A stretch of DNA of 19,435 bases from Candidatus Stahliibacteriota bacterium CG08_land_8_20_14_0_20_40_26 (GCA_002774315.1 PEYP01000129.1:1-19435); one strand, 5' to 3'; shown: positions 1 to 6,531, counted from the first letter of the stretch. Translations and numbers: made by a program. Notes: generated from the letters alone by a model not told the origin.

Positions 1-518
1 TCTTCAAGATATGAGAGCTTGAGAGGCATGTATCTACCCGTTCCTTCATTACCAAATTCGTCCCGTGAGAAGAATACATCAAGCAATTCACCATGATACA
101 ATAATATATTTTTCCTATCAGCTGCAAAAACATCCTTTAATGAGCGAATTTTTGAGAGTAATTCCTCTGAAGTAATCTGTTCAAATGGCAATCCAACAAT
201 TCTTACACCTTCATATTTTTCTAAAGAAGCTGTATTTGAGAGTATCGTTATCTCGTCTCCAAAATATAACCCTTCCCCATACGAATCCTTGTCGTGGTTG
301 CCGGGAATTATGATTGTATCAAATCCTGTATTAGAAAAGATACTTCGTATACCCGGACGGAGGGACTCGGCATCGATACCACTATCAAAAAGGTCGCCAC
401 TTATAATGAGAAGGTCAACATTCTCATTGCTGGCGACCCGAACGATAGTCTTAAGGGCATCCCATCGGCTGTCCTCTTCAGTCTGGAGATGAAGGTCTGC
501 AGTATGAAGTATTCGCAT
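1..518 (-). CDS. SbcD/Mre11-like metallophosphoesterase, N-terminal part
   Basis: The minus strand reads open from an ATG at 518 to the left edge (about 172 residues), so the C-terminus lies outside the window. Calcineurin-like phosphoesterase motifs are in order: TADLHLQ at residues 6-12, SGDLFD at 40-45, PGNHD at 72-76 and a YHGE at 141-144. These supply the metal-binding Asp, His and Asn residues of the SbcD/Mre11/YfcE superfamily. The spacing and the TADLHL start resemble DNA-repair exonuclease SbcD/Mre11, which with SbcC/Rad50 processes hairpins and broken DNA ends. Without the C-terminal capping domain or an adjacent sbcC, a different phosphoesterase is possible. No strong Shine-Dalgarno sequence is visible; an AGAAAG lies just upstream of the ATG. 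Confidence 0.85.
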   Translation of the reverse strand, partial: MRILHTADLHLQTEEDSRWDALKTIVRVASNENVDLLIISGDLFDSGIDAESLRPGIRSIFSNTGFDTIIIPGNHDKDSYGEGLYFGDEITILSNTASLEKYEGVRIVGLPFEQITSEELLSKIRSLKDVFAADRKNILLYHGELLDVFFSRDEFGNEGTGRYMPLKLSYLE

Positions 519-677
519 AACTTTCTGTTTTTTTAGACGCTGATTAACACTGATAACCGCTGATTATCTCATTTGTTACAGATTTTTCTTTTCTTATTTT
601 ATCTCTTCCTATAAATCCGTATGAGTATATTCTCTTCTCCGTACGGATCTCATACGAGTCTGCGACCTGTGGATAAT

Positions 678-841
678 CCCTGTTAATTTTTTCTTTTTCA
701 ACAGGGAATTCCTGTCTACCGTCAGGTAGAAAAGAGATTGCCTGCCTACCGTCAGGCAGGGAAGAGATTTTTTTTTCATACATATCTTTATTTCTCTTAT
801 GTTCTCTTCCGATCCCTGTTAATTTAGTTTTTTCAACAGGG
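678..841. repeat. Two CCCTGTT/AACAGGG hairpin elements
   Basis: The arms CCCTGTT and AACAGGG occur at 678-684/700-706 and again at 814-820/835-841, with T-rich loops between. On the minus strand the second copy continues with flanking sequence (GAGAAC... ATAAAG) that resembles 6275-6345 on the plus strand, where a third copy sits. This is therefore a dispersed repeat family with conserved flanks, not merely a pair of hairpins. Function is unknown; each could form an RNA stem. Confidence 0.7.
711..760. repeat. CCTGCCTACCGTCAGGCAGG palindromes, two adjacent copies
   Basis: Two near-identical short palindromes sit at 711-730 and 741-760. Related ones are at about 1805-1826, 1960-1980, 2257-2277, 3699-3740 (two fused) and 4780-4800. 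All seven sites are in the left 4.8 kb and outside genes. When translated they give LPDGRQ- or LPAGRQ-like peptides, which explains several false open frames. Confidence 0.8.
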
Positions 842-971
842 AAGTTAAGAGACCGAAAGAGAACTCTTTATTTATCTGTGTGCATTTGCGTTTATCTGCG
901 GTTTATTTTAGGATTTTCCCTTGCAATAAGGAATTTAATGGGACTTGAACAAAAATGTGTGGTTTAAGGGA

Positions 972-1616
972 TTATGTATCTGCCAATGCCTTGAATGCCT
1001 TTACTGCCAGAGCAGGGTCTCTTTCGCCAAATATCCCCGACCCGCTCACAAGTATATCTGCCCCACTCTCAATCACTTTCTTTGCGTTTGAAACCTTAAT
1101 CCCGCCATCAACCTCTACCATCACTCCCATCTTGCTTAATCTACTAACCTTTTCTAAAGGTTCTTCCATAAACTTCTGCCTTCCAAACCCGGGGACCACA
1201 GTCATAACAACAACAAAATCCACAATGTGAACAAATGGCAGAATATCCTCAAGAGATGTTCCTGGATTTAAGGCAAGACCTACCCTAACATCTCCTTTTT
1301 TTATATCGTCTATCAATTTCTCGGGTGATTCTACTACTTCTTTGTGGAAGGATATAATTGACGCCCCTGCATCCTTGAATTTCTTCCAATAGAATTCAGG
1401 GTCTTCTATCATCAGATGGACATCGAGAGGAACCGCGGTTATTTTGTGTACTGTTTCTACTAAAAGAGGTCCGAATGTTATGTTCGGAACAAAGTGCCCA
1501 TCCATTACATCGAGATGGAGCATATCACAGCCTGCCTCCTCTACCTTTTTTATCTCTTCTCCAAGCCTGCTAAAATCACAAGAGAGTATAGATGGTGCAA
1601 TTTTTACATTTCCCAT
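972..1616 (-). CDS. rpe: Ribulose-phosphate 3-epimerase
   Basis: This 214-residue protein has the usual length for the family, a TIM barrel that interconverts D-ribulose 5-phosphate and D-xylulose 5-phosphate in the cytosolic pentose phosphate pathway. Visible signatures are APSILSCDF near the N-terminus, HLDVMDGHFVPNITFGP with metal-binding His and catalytic Asp, HLMI, LNPGTS, a PGFG loop, VDGGI with the second catalytic Asp, and a GADILVSGSGIFG phosphate-binding segment. The GGAG at 1624-1627 (minus strand) supports the ATG at 1616. The family motif usually reads VNPGFGGQ; here it reads VVPGFGRQ, two substitutions next to the phosphate loop. A near-consensus minus-strand promoter lies about 300 bp upstream. 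Confidence 0.96.
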   Translation of the reverse strand: MGNVKIAPSILSCDFSRLGEEIKKVEEAGCDMLHLDVMDGHFVPNITFGPLLVETVHKITAVPLDVHLMIEDPEFYWKKFKDAGASIISFHKEVVESPEKLIDDIKKGDVRVGLALNPGTSLEDILPFVHIVDFVVVMTVVPGFGRQKFMEEPLEKVSRLSKMGVMVEVDGGIKVSNAKKVIESGADILVSGSGIFGERDPALAVKAFKALADT

Positions 1617-1913
1617 ATTATCACTCCATATTATGCGTTAAGTATTGAAAATCACAAAAATAATATTGATAATCCGGTCGTCGGTGATGTAGGAGCAGGG
1701 CTCGTCCCTATCCGAAATATTCTAACCACAAAGAAAATCTATAACCTGAATTCTCTTTGTGGCGAAAAATGTAGGGCACGGTTTCAACCGTGCAAATAAC
1801 AACATTCTAACCACACCTGTCTACCGACAGGTAGAAAGTTCACAAAGGGCACAAAATTTTAAAAAAATAAATAGCTTCTCTTTGTGTTCTTTATGGTGAA
1901 AAAGAGAAAGTTC

Positions 1914-1942
1914 ATTATACCATCATTTTCCAAAAATGTCAA
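1914..1942 (-). promoter_or_regulatory. Near-perfect sigma70 promoter toward rpe
   Basis: On the minus strand TTGACA (1937-1942) and TATAAT (1914-1919) are separated by exactly 17 bp, both matching the bacterial consensus in full. Transcription would start near 1907 and give rpe an untranslated leader of about 290 nt. Confidence 0.75.
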
Positions 1943-2123
1943 GAAAAAAATTGGACGCGCCTGCCTGCCGGTAGGCAGGGATTAACACAGATTCTCACAG
2001 ATAGGTATAAATCAAAAAGCCAAAACCTAAAATATGTTTATACTTTCATTATGATATCAAGAAAAAAGACACCACGAATTACACAAATCAATCAAATGCA
2101 CACAAACAGAGTTGACTTTTTTC

Positions 2124-2152
2124 TTGACTTTTTACAAGAGTTGTGTTACAAT
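2124..2152 (+). promoter_or_regulatory. Sigma70 promoter toward rocD
   Basis: TTGACT (2124-2129) and TACAAT (2147-2152) are 17 bp apart on the plus strand, each one base off consensus. The leader to the rocD start would be about 275 nt and would include the octamer array and the hairpin just before the ribosome binding site. Confidence 0.7.
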
Positions 2153-2296
2153 CAGACATAGGTAAACCTTGTAGGCACGAATTCAATTCGTGCAAAAGAC
2201 ATTAATTAACCGCAGATAGACGCTGATTAAAGATTTTAGATTGTAGGAGCGACTTCCCTGACTGCCGTCAGGCAGGCCAGTAGCGATAAAGCATTA

Positions 2297-2360
2297 TGAC
2301 CCAATGACTGAATAACCCAATTACTCAATGACCTGATAATCTAATGACCAAATTACCCAA
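2297..2360. repeat. Degenerate octanucleotide tandem array (TGACCCAA, 8 units)
   Basis: Eight consecutive 8-bp units follow TRAYYCAA with substitutions (TGACCCAA, TGACTGAA, TAACCCAA, TTACTCAA and so on) in exact register. The array lies inside the predicted rocD leader. Confidence 0.75.
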
Positions 2361-2393
2361 TGATTTTGTCAGCCTGCATCAGAAAAACAGGTG

Positions 2394-2417
2394 TAATCCC
2401 TCAGGCTTGGGGGATTA
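2394..2417 (+). promoter_or_regulatory. Leader hairpin abutting the rocD ribosome binding site
   Basis: TAATCCC (2394-2400) pairs with GGGATTA (2411-2417), extended inward by TC/GG pairs. The strong AGGAGG at 2422-2427 follows five bases later and six bases before the rocD ATG. Such placement could modulate translation or act as a stand-alone leader element. No known riboswitch class is recognised. Confidence 0.45.
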
Positions 2418-2432
2418 TACCAGGAGGAATAT

Positions 2433-3650
2433 ATGAGGAGTGATGAAATTATTAGAGTAACCGATGCCTTTGGCGCAAGAAATTATTTACCTCTTCCTGT
2501 AGTGCTTGAGAGAGGCGAGGGAGTATGGGTATGGGATGTGGAAGGTAACAAATATATGGATATGTTATCAAGTTACTCTGCACTCAATCAGGGACACAGA
2601 CATAAAGATATCATAGATGCAACTAAAAAACAGCTTGATAGACTCACACTCACATCCAGGGCATTTTATAACGATAAACTGGGTGAGTTTCAGAAGAAGG
2701 TTTGTGAATTAACAAAGATGGAGAAAATGCTCCCGATGAACACAGGCGCAGAGGCTGTAGAGACTGCAATAAAGGCTGTCAGAAAATGGGGATACCTTAG
2801 AAAATTCAAAATGCAAAATGCAAAATGCAAAATGAATAACGCAGAGATTATTGTGTGTGAGAATAATTTCCATGGGCGGACTACTACTATCGTTGGTTTT
2901 TCCTCAGAATCGCAATATAAATTTGGTTTTGGACCATTTGCCCCGGGATTTAAGATGATACCATATAATAATTCCAGCGCATTAAAAAACGCAATAACTG
3001 ATAATACAGTGGGCTTTCTTGTAGAACCTATTCAGGGGGAGGGTGGTATCATCATTCCCGAGCCCGGATATCTGAGAGAATGCAAAAAGATATGTGAGCA
3101 AAATAATGTCCTTTTTATAGCGGATGAGATACAAACAGGGCTTGGAAGGACAGGCCGTATGTTTGCCTGTGAGTGGGAGGATGTAAAACCTGATATGTAT
3201 ATACTTGGCAAGGCGCTTGGAGGCGGGATCTACCCTGTATCCTGTATAGCCTGTAATAGTGAGATTATGGATGTATTCACCCCTGGTGACCATGGATCGA
3301 CATTTGGAGGCAACCCCCTTGCAGCTGTAGTGGGTATTGCCTCCTTAGATGTTATAATCAATCTTAACCTTCCAAAAAGGGCTGAGGAGATGGGAAATTA
3401 CTTTTTGGAAGATTTGAAGAAGATAAAGAGTGATTACATAAAAGAGGTAAGAGGTAGAGGCCTCCTGATAGGTATTGAGGTAAAAAAGGAGAAGGGAACT
3501 GCCCGTCCAATATGTGAGAGGCTGGCGAAGGAGGGCGTGCTTGCAAAGGAGACACACGAACAGGTTGTAAGATTTGCACCTCCACTTACTATAGAAAAGG
3601 AAGAGATTGACTGGGCGCTTGAAAGAATTAAGAAGGTGTTTGGATTATAA
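2433..3650 (+). CDS. rocD: Ornithine aminotransferase (class III, PLP)
   Basis: This 405-residue protein aligns from memory along its whole length with bacterial ornithine-oxo-acid transaminase. The enzyme converts ornithine and 2-oxoglutarate to glutamate semialdehyde and glutamate, linking arginine and proline metabolism. Class III hallmarks are the NTGAEAVE phosphate region (103-110), NNFHGRT (144-150), EPIQGEGG (198-205), DEIQTGLGRTG with the PLP-contacting Asp (231-241), the Schiff-base Lys260 in LGKALGGG, and HGSTFGGNPLA. The AGGAGG at 2422-2427 fixes the start. Residues 125-136 are encoded by a tandem heptamer, CAAAATG x4 (2807-2834), that lengthens a loop by about 6-8 residues relative to the Bacillus enzyme while keeping frame. 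Acetylornithine aminotransferase is a less likely alternative. Confidence 0.92.
   Translation: MRSDEIIRVTDAFGARNYLPLPVVLERGEGVWVWDVEGNKYMDMLSSYSALNQGHRHKDIIDATKKQLDRLTLTSRAFYNDKLGEFQKKVCELTKMEKMLPMNTGAEAVETAIKAVRKWGYLRKFKMQNAKCKMNNAEIIVCENNFHGRTTTIVGFSSESQYKFGFGPFAPGFKMIPYNNSSALKNAITDNTVGFLVEPIQGEGGIIIPEPGYLRECKKICEQNNVLFIADEIQTGLGRTGRMFACEWEDVKPDMYILGKALGGGIYPVSCIACNSEIMDVFTPGDHGSTFGGNPLAAVVGIASLDVIINLNLPKRAEEMGNYFLEDLKKIKSDYIKEVRGRGLLIGIEVKKEKGTARPICERLAKEGVLAKETHEQVVRFAPPLTIEKEEIDWALERIKKVFGL
2807..2834 (+). repeat. CAAAATG x4 heptamer inside rocD
   Basis: Four exact tandem copies of the 7-mer CAAAATG lie within the rocD reading frame. Because 7 is not a multiple of 3, successive units are read in different frames, giving the peptide FKMQNAKCKMNN. 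It falls just before the conserved NNFHGRT motif, in a region that varies in length in this family. Confidence 0.9.
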
Positions 3651-3698
3651 AGGAAAAAGGATAAATGACCTAATAGCTTAATTATCTTATTTTTGATT

Positions 3699-3740
3699 CC
3701 TGCCTACCCTGCCTGCCGGCAGGCAGGCGGCAGGCAGGTT
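3699..3740. repeat. Compound CCTGCCTGCCGGCAGGCAGG palindrome
   Basis: Two overlapping palindromes of the CCTGCC/GGCAGG family lie between rocD and the EIIA gene. They could fold into a strong G+C-rich stem and may end transcription or insulate the two genes, but no U-tract follows. Confidence 0.7.
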
Positions 3741-3769
3741 TGATTTTTGATTTTACTATGGGGGGTATT

Positions 3770-4282
3770 ATGTTTTTGAGTGAACTTATGGACGAAAGAC
3801 TCATAAAGTGCGGAATTACCGCAAAAGACAAAAAGGGAGTTATCGAAGAAATGGCTGATATGTTTGTAGAAGCAGGAGTTGTAACCAACAAAAGTGACTT
3901 CTGTGATTCTATACTGAAAAGGGAAGAGATAGAATCAACAGCAATTGGCGGTGGAATTGCTATACCACACGGCAGATCGGATGCTGTAAAGCATCTTAAG
4001 GTCGCATTTGGTAGATCGCAGAAGGGGGTTAACTTTGAGGCGAGTGACAAAAAACCTGTAAACATTATCTTTATGATAGCTGCACCGTCAGATGCCAGAA
4101 AGGAATATCTACAGGCAGTTGCAAAGATAGCAAGGTTGCTGAAGTCCAGAATTATGAGAGAGGCACTTCTTCTATCGGAGACACCAAAGGATGTTATGAA
4201 AATTATAAAGGACTTTGATAACATGCTTGTAGAAGAGATAAAGGTGGTAACTAAGGAAGGCAGGGTTATACATAAGGATTAG
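3770..4282 (+). CDS. PTS EIIA-type (fructose/nitrogen) phosphocarrier domain protein
   Basis: This protein of about 170 residues has the PTS EIIA type-2 fold signature. REEIESTAIGGGIAIPHGR includes His67, the residue that receives phosphate from HPr in fructose/mannitol EIIA and PtsN proteins. The ATG at 3770 is preferred over an in-frame ATG at 3740 because a G-rich ribosome binding site sits a few bases upstream and the family usually begins with an L-S/D-L-L-like stretch as here. The earlier start would add ten atypical residues overlapping the palindrome edge. No EIIB or EIIC partner is nearby, so a regulatory role (PtsN-like) seems likelier than sugar transport. Confidence 0.85.
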   Translation: MFLSELMDERLIKCGITAKDKKGVIEEMADMFVEAGVVTNKSDFCDSILKREEIESTAIGGGIAIPHGRSDAVKHLKVAFGRSQKGVNFEASDKKPVNIIFMIAAPSDARKEYLQAVAKIARLLKSRIMREALLLSETPKDVMKIIKDFDNMLVEEIKVVTKEGRVIHKD

Positions 4283-4367
4283 AAAGATTCAGAATATATA
4301 ACAAAGTGGACAATCAAGTTGATTCTAACTTTCTACCATTGAGCAATATTGTCTCTTTGGAGGTCAT

Positions 4368-4712
4368 ATGTATCTTTTACTGATAGTTCTAAATAAAGAA
4401 GAATACTTGGACGATATTCTTTCCTGTCTTCTGGAACTTGGAATAGAGGATGCGGTTACTGTCGATGCCGAGTCTATGAAACGTTCACTTGCAGCACAGG
4501 TACCTATATTTGCAGGACTACGATTAGACCTTGGAAGAAGACCGTTCTCCAAGGTTATACTCTCAACATCAAACAATAAAAATACTGGCAATGAGATAAT
4601 CAGACTCTTAAAAGAGGTAGATATAGACCTTGAAGCACCAGGCGTATCCAGAATATACACGCTCAAACTCGAATCAGTACTTGGCACGCCAGAGACAATA
4701 GAAGAGCTATAA
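4368..4712 (+). CDS. Small PII-like hypothetical protein next to EIIA
   Basis: This 114-residue soluble protein starts at an ATG with GGAGGT four bases upstream. It shows an N-terminal beta strand (YLLLIVLN), a helix (EEYLDDILSCLLELGI), a strand (DAVTVDA), a middle loop, and a second strand-helix half (SKVILSTSN... GNEIIRLLKEV). This ferredoxin-like beta-alpha-beta layout recalls PII/GlnB-like signalling proteins, but I see no firm family signature. It follows the EIIA gene by 85 bp on the same strand, so a shared phosphotransfer or nitrogen/carbon sensing role is an inference from context only. Confidence 0.7.
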   Translation: MYLLLIVLNKEEYLDDILSCLLELGIEDAVTVDAESMKRSLAAQVPIFAGLRLDLGRRPFSKVILSTSNNKNTGNEIIRLLKEVDIDLEAPGVSRIYTLKLESVLGTPETIEEL

Positions 4713-4859
4713 CACCCACACGCTACCTTTCCTTACCCCTTATCCCTTATCCTTTTTCCTTTTTTCTTATTACCGGAGTGCCTGCCTGCGGTAGGCAGGC
4801 AATAGCTTGCTATTGCAAAAACATAAACTACCCTATCAACAGACCACTATATCCTAATT
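4713..4859. other. Short gap with two palindromes before cas6
   Basis: GCCTGCCT/AGGCAGGC arms at 4780-4800 directly abut a tight hairpin GCAATAGC-TT-GCTATTGC at 4799-4816. A CCTTATCCC-like degenerate tract precedes them. This is the last CCTGCC-type palindrome in the window and marks the border between the housekeeping and cas regions. No clear promoter or ribosome binding site for cas6 is seen. Confidence 0.6.
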
Positions 4860-5597
4860 ATGCGTATTGCAATAGAATTTGAGGGTGATAGACTTTCATT
4901 TCCTCTTGAATATAATCAATCAATTCAAGGGTTCATTTACCATAATATAGATGAGACCCTTGCCTCATTCCTGCATAATAAAGGGTTTGTAAGTAAAGGA
5001 CGAAGTTTCAAACCCTTCACATTTTCAAGACTTTTGGGAAAATACAGGATAAGTAAAGATAGAATTGACTTTGAGGAAAGGGTCAAGTTCTGGATAGCAT
5101 CCCCTGTAGATAATTTAATTGAGTCATTTGCCTCAAACCTTGCAAGAAAACCCGAAGTATTTCTAGGTGATGAGAGGTTTTATGTGGCATCCATAGAGGT
5201 AAAGCAAAAGCCCTCTTGCGACGATGCAGAAATATTTATGCTCTCTCCCGTCACAGCATACAGCACACTTCTGAAGCCAGATGGAGGAAAGAAGACATAT
5301 TACTATAATCCAAAAGAGGAGGACTTTGGAAGGCTTATAAATGAGAATATGAAGAAAAAATATACCGCTTTCTACAGAAAAAATGCAAATAACTTGGCTA
5401 TGGATATTACACCTGTAAAAGTAAGGGCTTCCGATGAGAAGATAGTAAGATACAAGGGTTTTATAATAAAAGGGTGGATGGGAAGGTATCGTATAAAGGG
5501 AAACGAAGAACTCGTCTCTCTTGCTTATGACACAGGACTTGGTGCAAAAAATTCCCAGGGATTTGGAATGTTTGAAATAAGTAGGGCAAGGCTTTAG
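4860..5597 (+). CDS. cas6: CRISPR-associated endoribonuclease Cas6
   Basis: This 245-residue protein is of normal Cas6 length and has the repeat-associated RAMP architecture: two ferredoxin-like folds and a C-terminal glycine-rich loop, here GLGAKNSQGFGMFE at about 226-239. The N-terminal block is typical of Cas6: a Gln-Gly then IYH (21-28), FLHNKGF (37-43) and FKPFTFSRLLG (50-60). Tyr27 and His39, with a nearby Lys (41, 46 or 51), are candidates for the Tyr-His-Lys catalytic set known in Pyrococcus Cas6. It cleaves pre-crRNA within repeats to yield crRNAs for Cascade. It leads a type I-B cas set but is separated from cas8b by 7.9 kb. Its last codons lie inside a REP-like palindrome. Confidence 0.93.
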   Translation: MRIAIEFEGDRLSFPLEYNQSIQGFIYHNIDETLASFLHNKGFVSKGRSFKPFTFSRLLGKYRISKDRIDFEERVKFWIASPVDNLIESFASNLARKPEVFLGDERFYVASIEVKQKPSCDDAEIFMLSPVTAYSTLLKPDGGKKTYYYNPKEEDFGRLINENMKKKYTAFYRKNANNLAMDITPVKVRASDEKIVRYKGFIIKGWMGRYRIKGNEELVSLAYDTGLGAKNSQGFGMFEISRARL

Positions 5598-5603
5598 CCT
5601 TGC
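5581..5603. repeat. GTAGG-type palindrome spanning the cas6 stop
   Basis: GCAAGGCT (5586-5593) and AGCCTTGC (5596-5603) form a perfect 8-bp stem with a 2-nt loop. It is preceded by GTAGG, as at about 1770 and 2171. The cas6 TAG stop (5595-5597) is inside the stem, so the repeat supplies the last residues of Cas6. Confidence 0.7.
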
Positions 5604-5747
5604 AAGTAGCAACTGTATAATATAATAAAGGGCAATTTATTATTTTCAGGTCAAAATCTTTTGCCGATTACCTTTTGTTTATGTAAATTGTATTAACCAG
5701 GGACAGGGAGTTAAGGCGTAAGCCTTTTATAAAGACTTCTCTGGCAA

Positions 5748-5993
5748 ATCCTAATTACCCTACTTCTACTTTATCTGACTGCGTGGGAGGAGGAAGTGAC
5801 TAAAGATATAAAGATATTGAGGTCATGAAAAGGATATCCCTTTGAGGTTCTTGGTGCTCTTCAGGAAAAAGGTTACATCTCTCAGGGAAAATACAAAAGT
5901 AGGTCAAAATCGGTAATTTTGACAGAAAAAGGGATCAAACAGGCAAAGCAACTTGAAAACAAGTATTTGGGCGAAGACATCACCGGTCACTAA
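5748..5993 (+). pseudogene. Decayed DUF6429-like gene copy
   Basis: This is a second copy of the intact gene at 10805-11065. The conceptual frame reads LLLYLTAWEEE, then KGYPFEVLGALQEKGYISQGKYKSRSKS..., ending at the same TAA. The Trp codon in the RSWKGY motif is TGA (5826-5828), an in-frame stop, and the N-terminal MIEKIEE codons are missing. The 5' half differs from the intact copy at many positions, but 5913-6005 is identical to 10985-11077, including the stop and the first bases of the heptamer array. That mosaic points to recombination or gene conversion between the two copies. Confidence 0.85.
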
Positions 5994-5995
5994 CA

Positions 5996-6037
5996 ACTCG
6001 TCACTTGTCACTCGTAACTCGTCACTCGTAACTCGTT
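5996..6037. repeat. Heptamer array ACTCGTN x6 (module A)
   Basis: Six consecutive 7-bp units (ACTCGTC, ACTTGTC, ACTCGTA, ACTCGTC, ACTCGTA, ACTCGTT) follow the DUF6429 relic. They run into ACTAATAGAAAA directly before an ATG that copies the cas8b start. Confidence 0.9.
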
Positions 6038-6049
6038 ACTAATAGAAAA

Positions 6050-6080
6050 ATGATTGAAGGGGTAAAGGAGATAGGGGAAT
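6050..6080 (+). repeat. cas8b 5'-end copy A
   Basis: The first ~30 bp match the start of cas8b at 13460 with very few changes; they encode MIEGVKEIGE versus MIEGIKEIGE. The frame then continues with unrelated codons and stops at 6157 (35 residues), so this is a scar or leader ORF, not a Cas8b. The upstream ACTAATAGAAAA is shared with copy B. Confidence 0.85.
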
Positions 6081-6274
6081 GTAAGTTACAGAGAAACTTT
6101 GAAGTTGCAGGCATACCGAACGGGAATAGACAAGAATTATCAGACAGAAATTTGTAAGGCGATTATAAAACATTTGACACCAAGAAGTTTAAAAAATAAA
6201 ACAGGGACTTGTAAGAGACTCTTAAGAGACAAAGAGAAATATTTTTTTTCCTTAAAATCTCGTGCAAGTCTCGT

Positions 6275-6345
6275 TAAAGTCCCTGTCGAGAAAAAAGACA
6301 AATTTAACAGGGATTGAAAGAGAACTTAAGAAATAAAGATCCTGT
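6275..6345 (+). repeat. Dispersed CCCTGT...ACAGGGAT repeat, third copy
   Basis: CCCTGT and ACAGGG arms flank an A-rich loop, followed by a GAAAGAGAACTTAAG tail and AAATAAAGAT. The minus strand of about 784-841 has the same arms and a similar tail. The element is therefore shared between the housekeeping side and the cas side of the window. Confidence 0.65.
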
Positions 6346-6417
6346 CTATCCCCTTCAAGCAGGGCAAGAAAACGCAATAAAAATAAAGTTTAGTGTCGAA
6401 ACTTTTATAATTTTACC

Positions 6418-6480
6418 ATTCGTAATATATAGCAACGAATAACTGTAAAAAGGGGTTTTTCGTAATACGACGCTACGAAA
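6418..6480 (+). promoter_or_regulatory. Paired 23-bp inverted repeats, likely AbiEi operators
   Basis: Two related 23-bp sites occupy 6418-6440 and 6458-6480, with centres 40 bp apart. The first has ATTCGT/ACGAAT arms and the second TTTCGTA/TACGAAA arms, and 16 of 23 positions agree between them. A TATAAT lies just upstream at 6406-6411. AbiEi-family antitoxins are known to repress their own promoters through paired inverted repeats, which fits the AbiEi-like gene that starts 51 bp later. Confidence 0.65.
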
Positions 6481-6531
6481 GGCTGAGGATTATGTCAAAT
6501 TCTGATATTCATAAAGAGGGGAGATAATTAA

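Larger units (their letters stand above)
519..971. other. Intergenic region with palindromic and tandem repeats
   Basis: No convincing gene is seen. A 10-bp-period tandem (GCTGATTAAC-like, three units) lies at 539-568. Two copies of a CCCTGTT...AACAGGG hairpin lie at 678-706 and 814-841. Two CCTGNCTACCGTCAGG palindromes lie at 711-730 and 741-760. A minus-strand open stretch at 544-783 is made largely of these repeats (it contains LPDGRQ twice) and is not credible as a gene. Neither flanking minus-strand gene has an obvious terminator here. Confidence 0.7.
1617..2432. other. Divergent rpe-rocD intergenic region, repeat-rich
   Basis: This 816-bp gap holds two divergent promoters, a leader hairpin and many repeats, but no gene I can support. 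An inverted repeat CCACAAAGA/TCTTTGTGG lies at 1726-1762. REP-like palindromes preceded by GTAGG lie at about 1770-1797 (CACGG TTTCAA CCGTG core) and 2171-2194 (CACGAATT/AATTCGTG core). CCTGCC-type palindromes lie at about 1805, 1960 and 2257. An octamer tandem array is at 2297-2360. Confidence 0.75.
5598..6531. other. Post-cas6 intergenic region with relics, repeats and operators
   Basis: This 934-bp stretch has no intact gene that I can support. It contains a decayed DUF6429 copy, the first heptamer array, the first extra copy of the cas8b start, a dispersed CCCTGT/ACAGGG repeat at about 6275-6345, and paired 23-bp operator-like inverted repeats. An open frame at 6099-6317 starting with TTG ends within the dispersed repeat (PVEK...NRD) and is not credible. 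Confidence 0.7.

Noticed and set aside
544..783. Minus-strand open frame of 79 codons
   Set aside because: It is built from the CCTGCC palindromes (LPDGRQ twice) and the CCCTGTT hairpin, with no ribosome binding site or family resemblance.
955..1230. Plus-strand frame opposite rpe
   Set aside because: Antisense shadow of a strongly supported gene.
2394..2417. A known riboswitch before rocD
   Set aside because: Only one simple hairpin is seen and no conserved aptamer core is recognisable.
3682..4224. 180-codon minus-strand frame opposite the EIIA gene
   Set aside because: The plus-strand frame has clear EIIA motifs. The minus-strand product is low-complexity and includes palindrome-derived residues (LPAGRQ).
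6099..6317. 72-codon plus-strand frame after cas8b copy A
   Set aside because: TTG start without a ribosome binding site; its end is the dispersed CCCTGT repeat.
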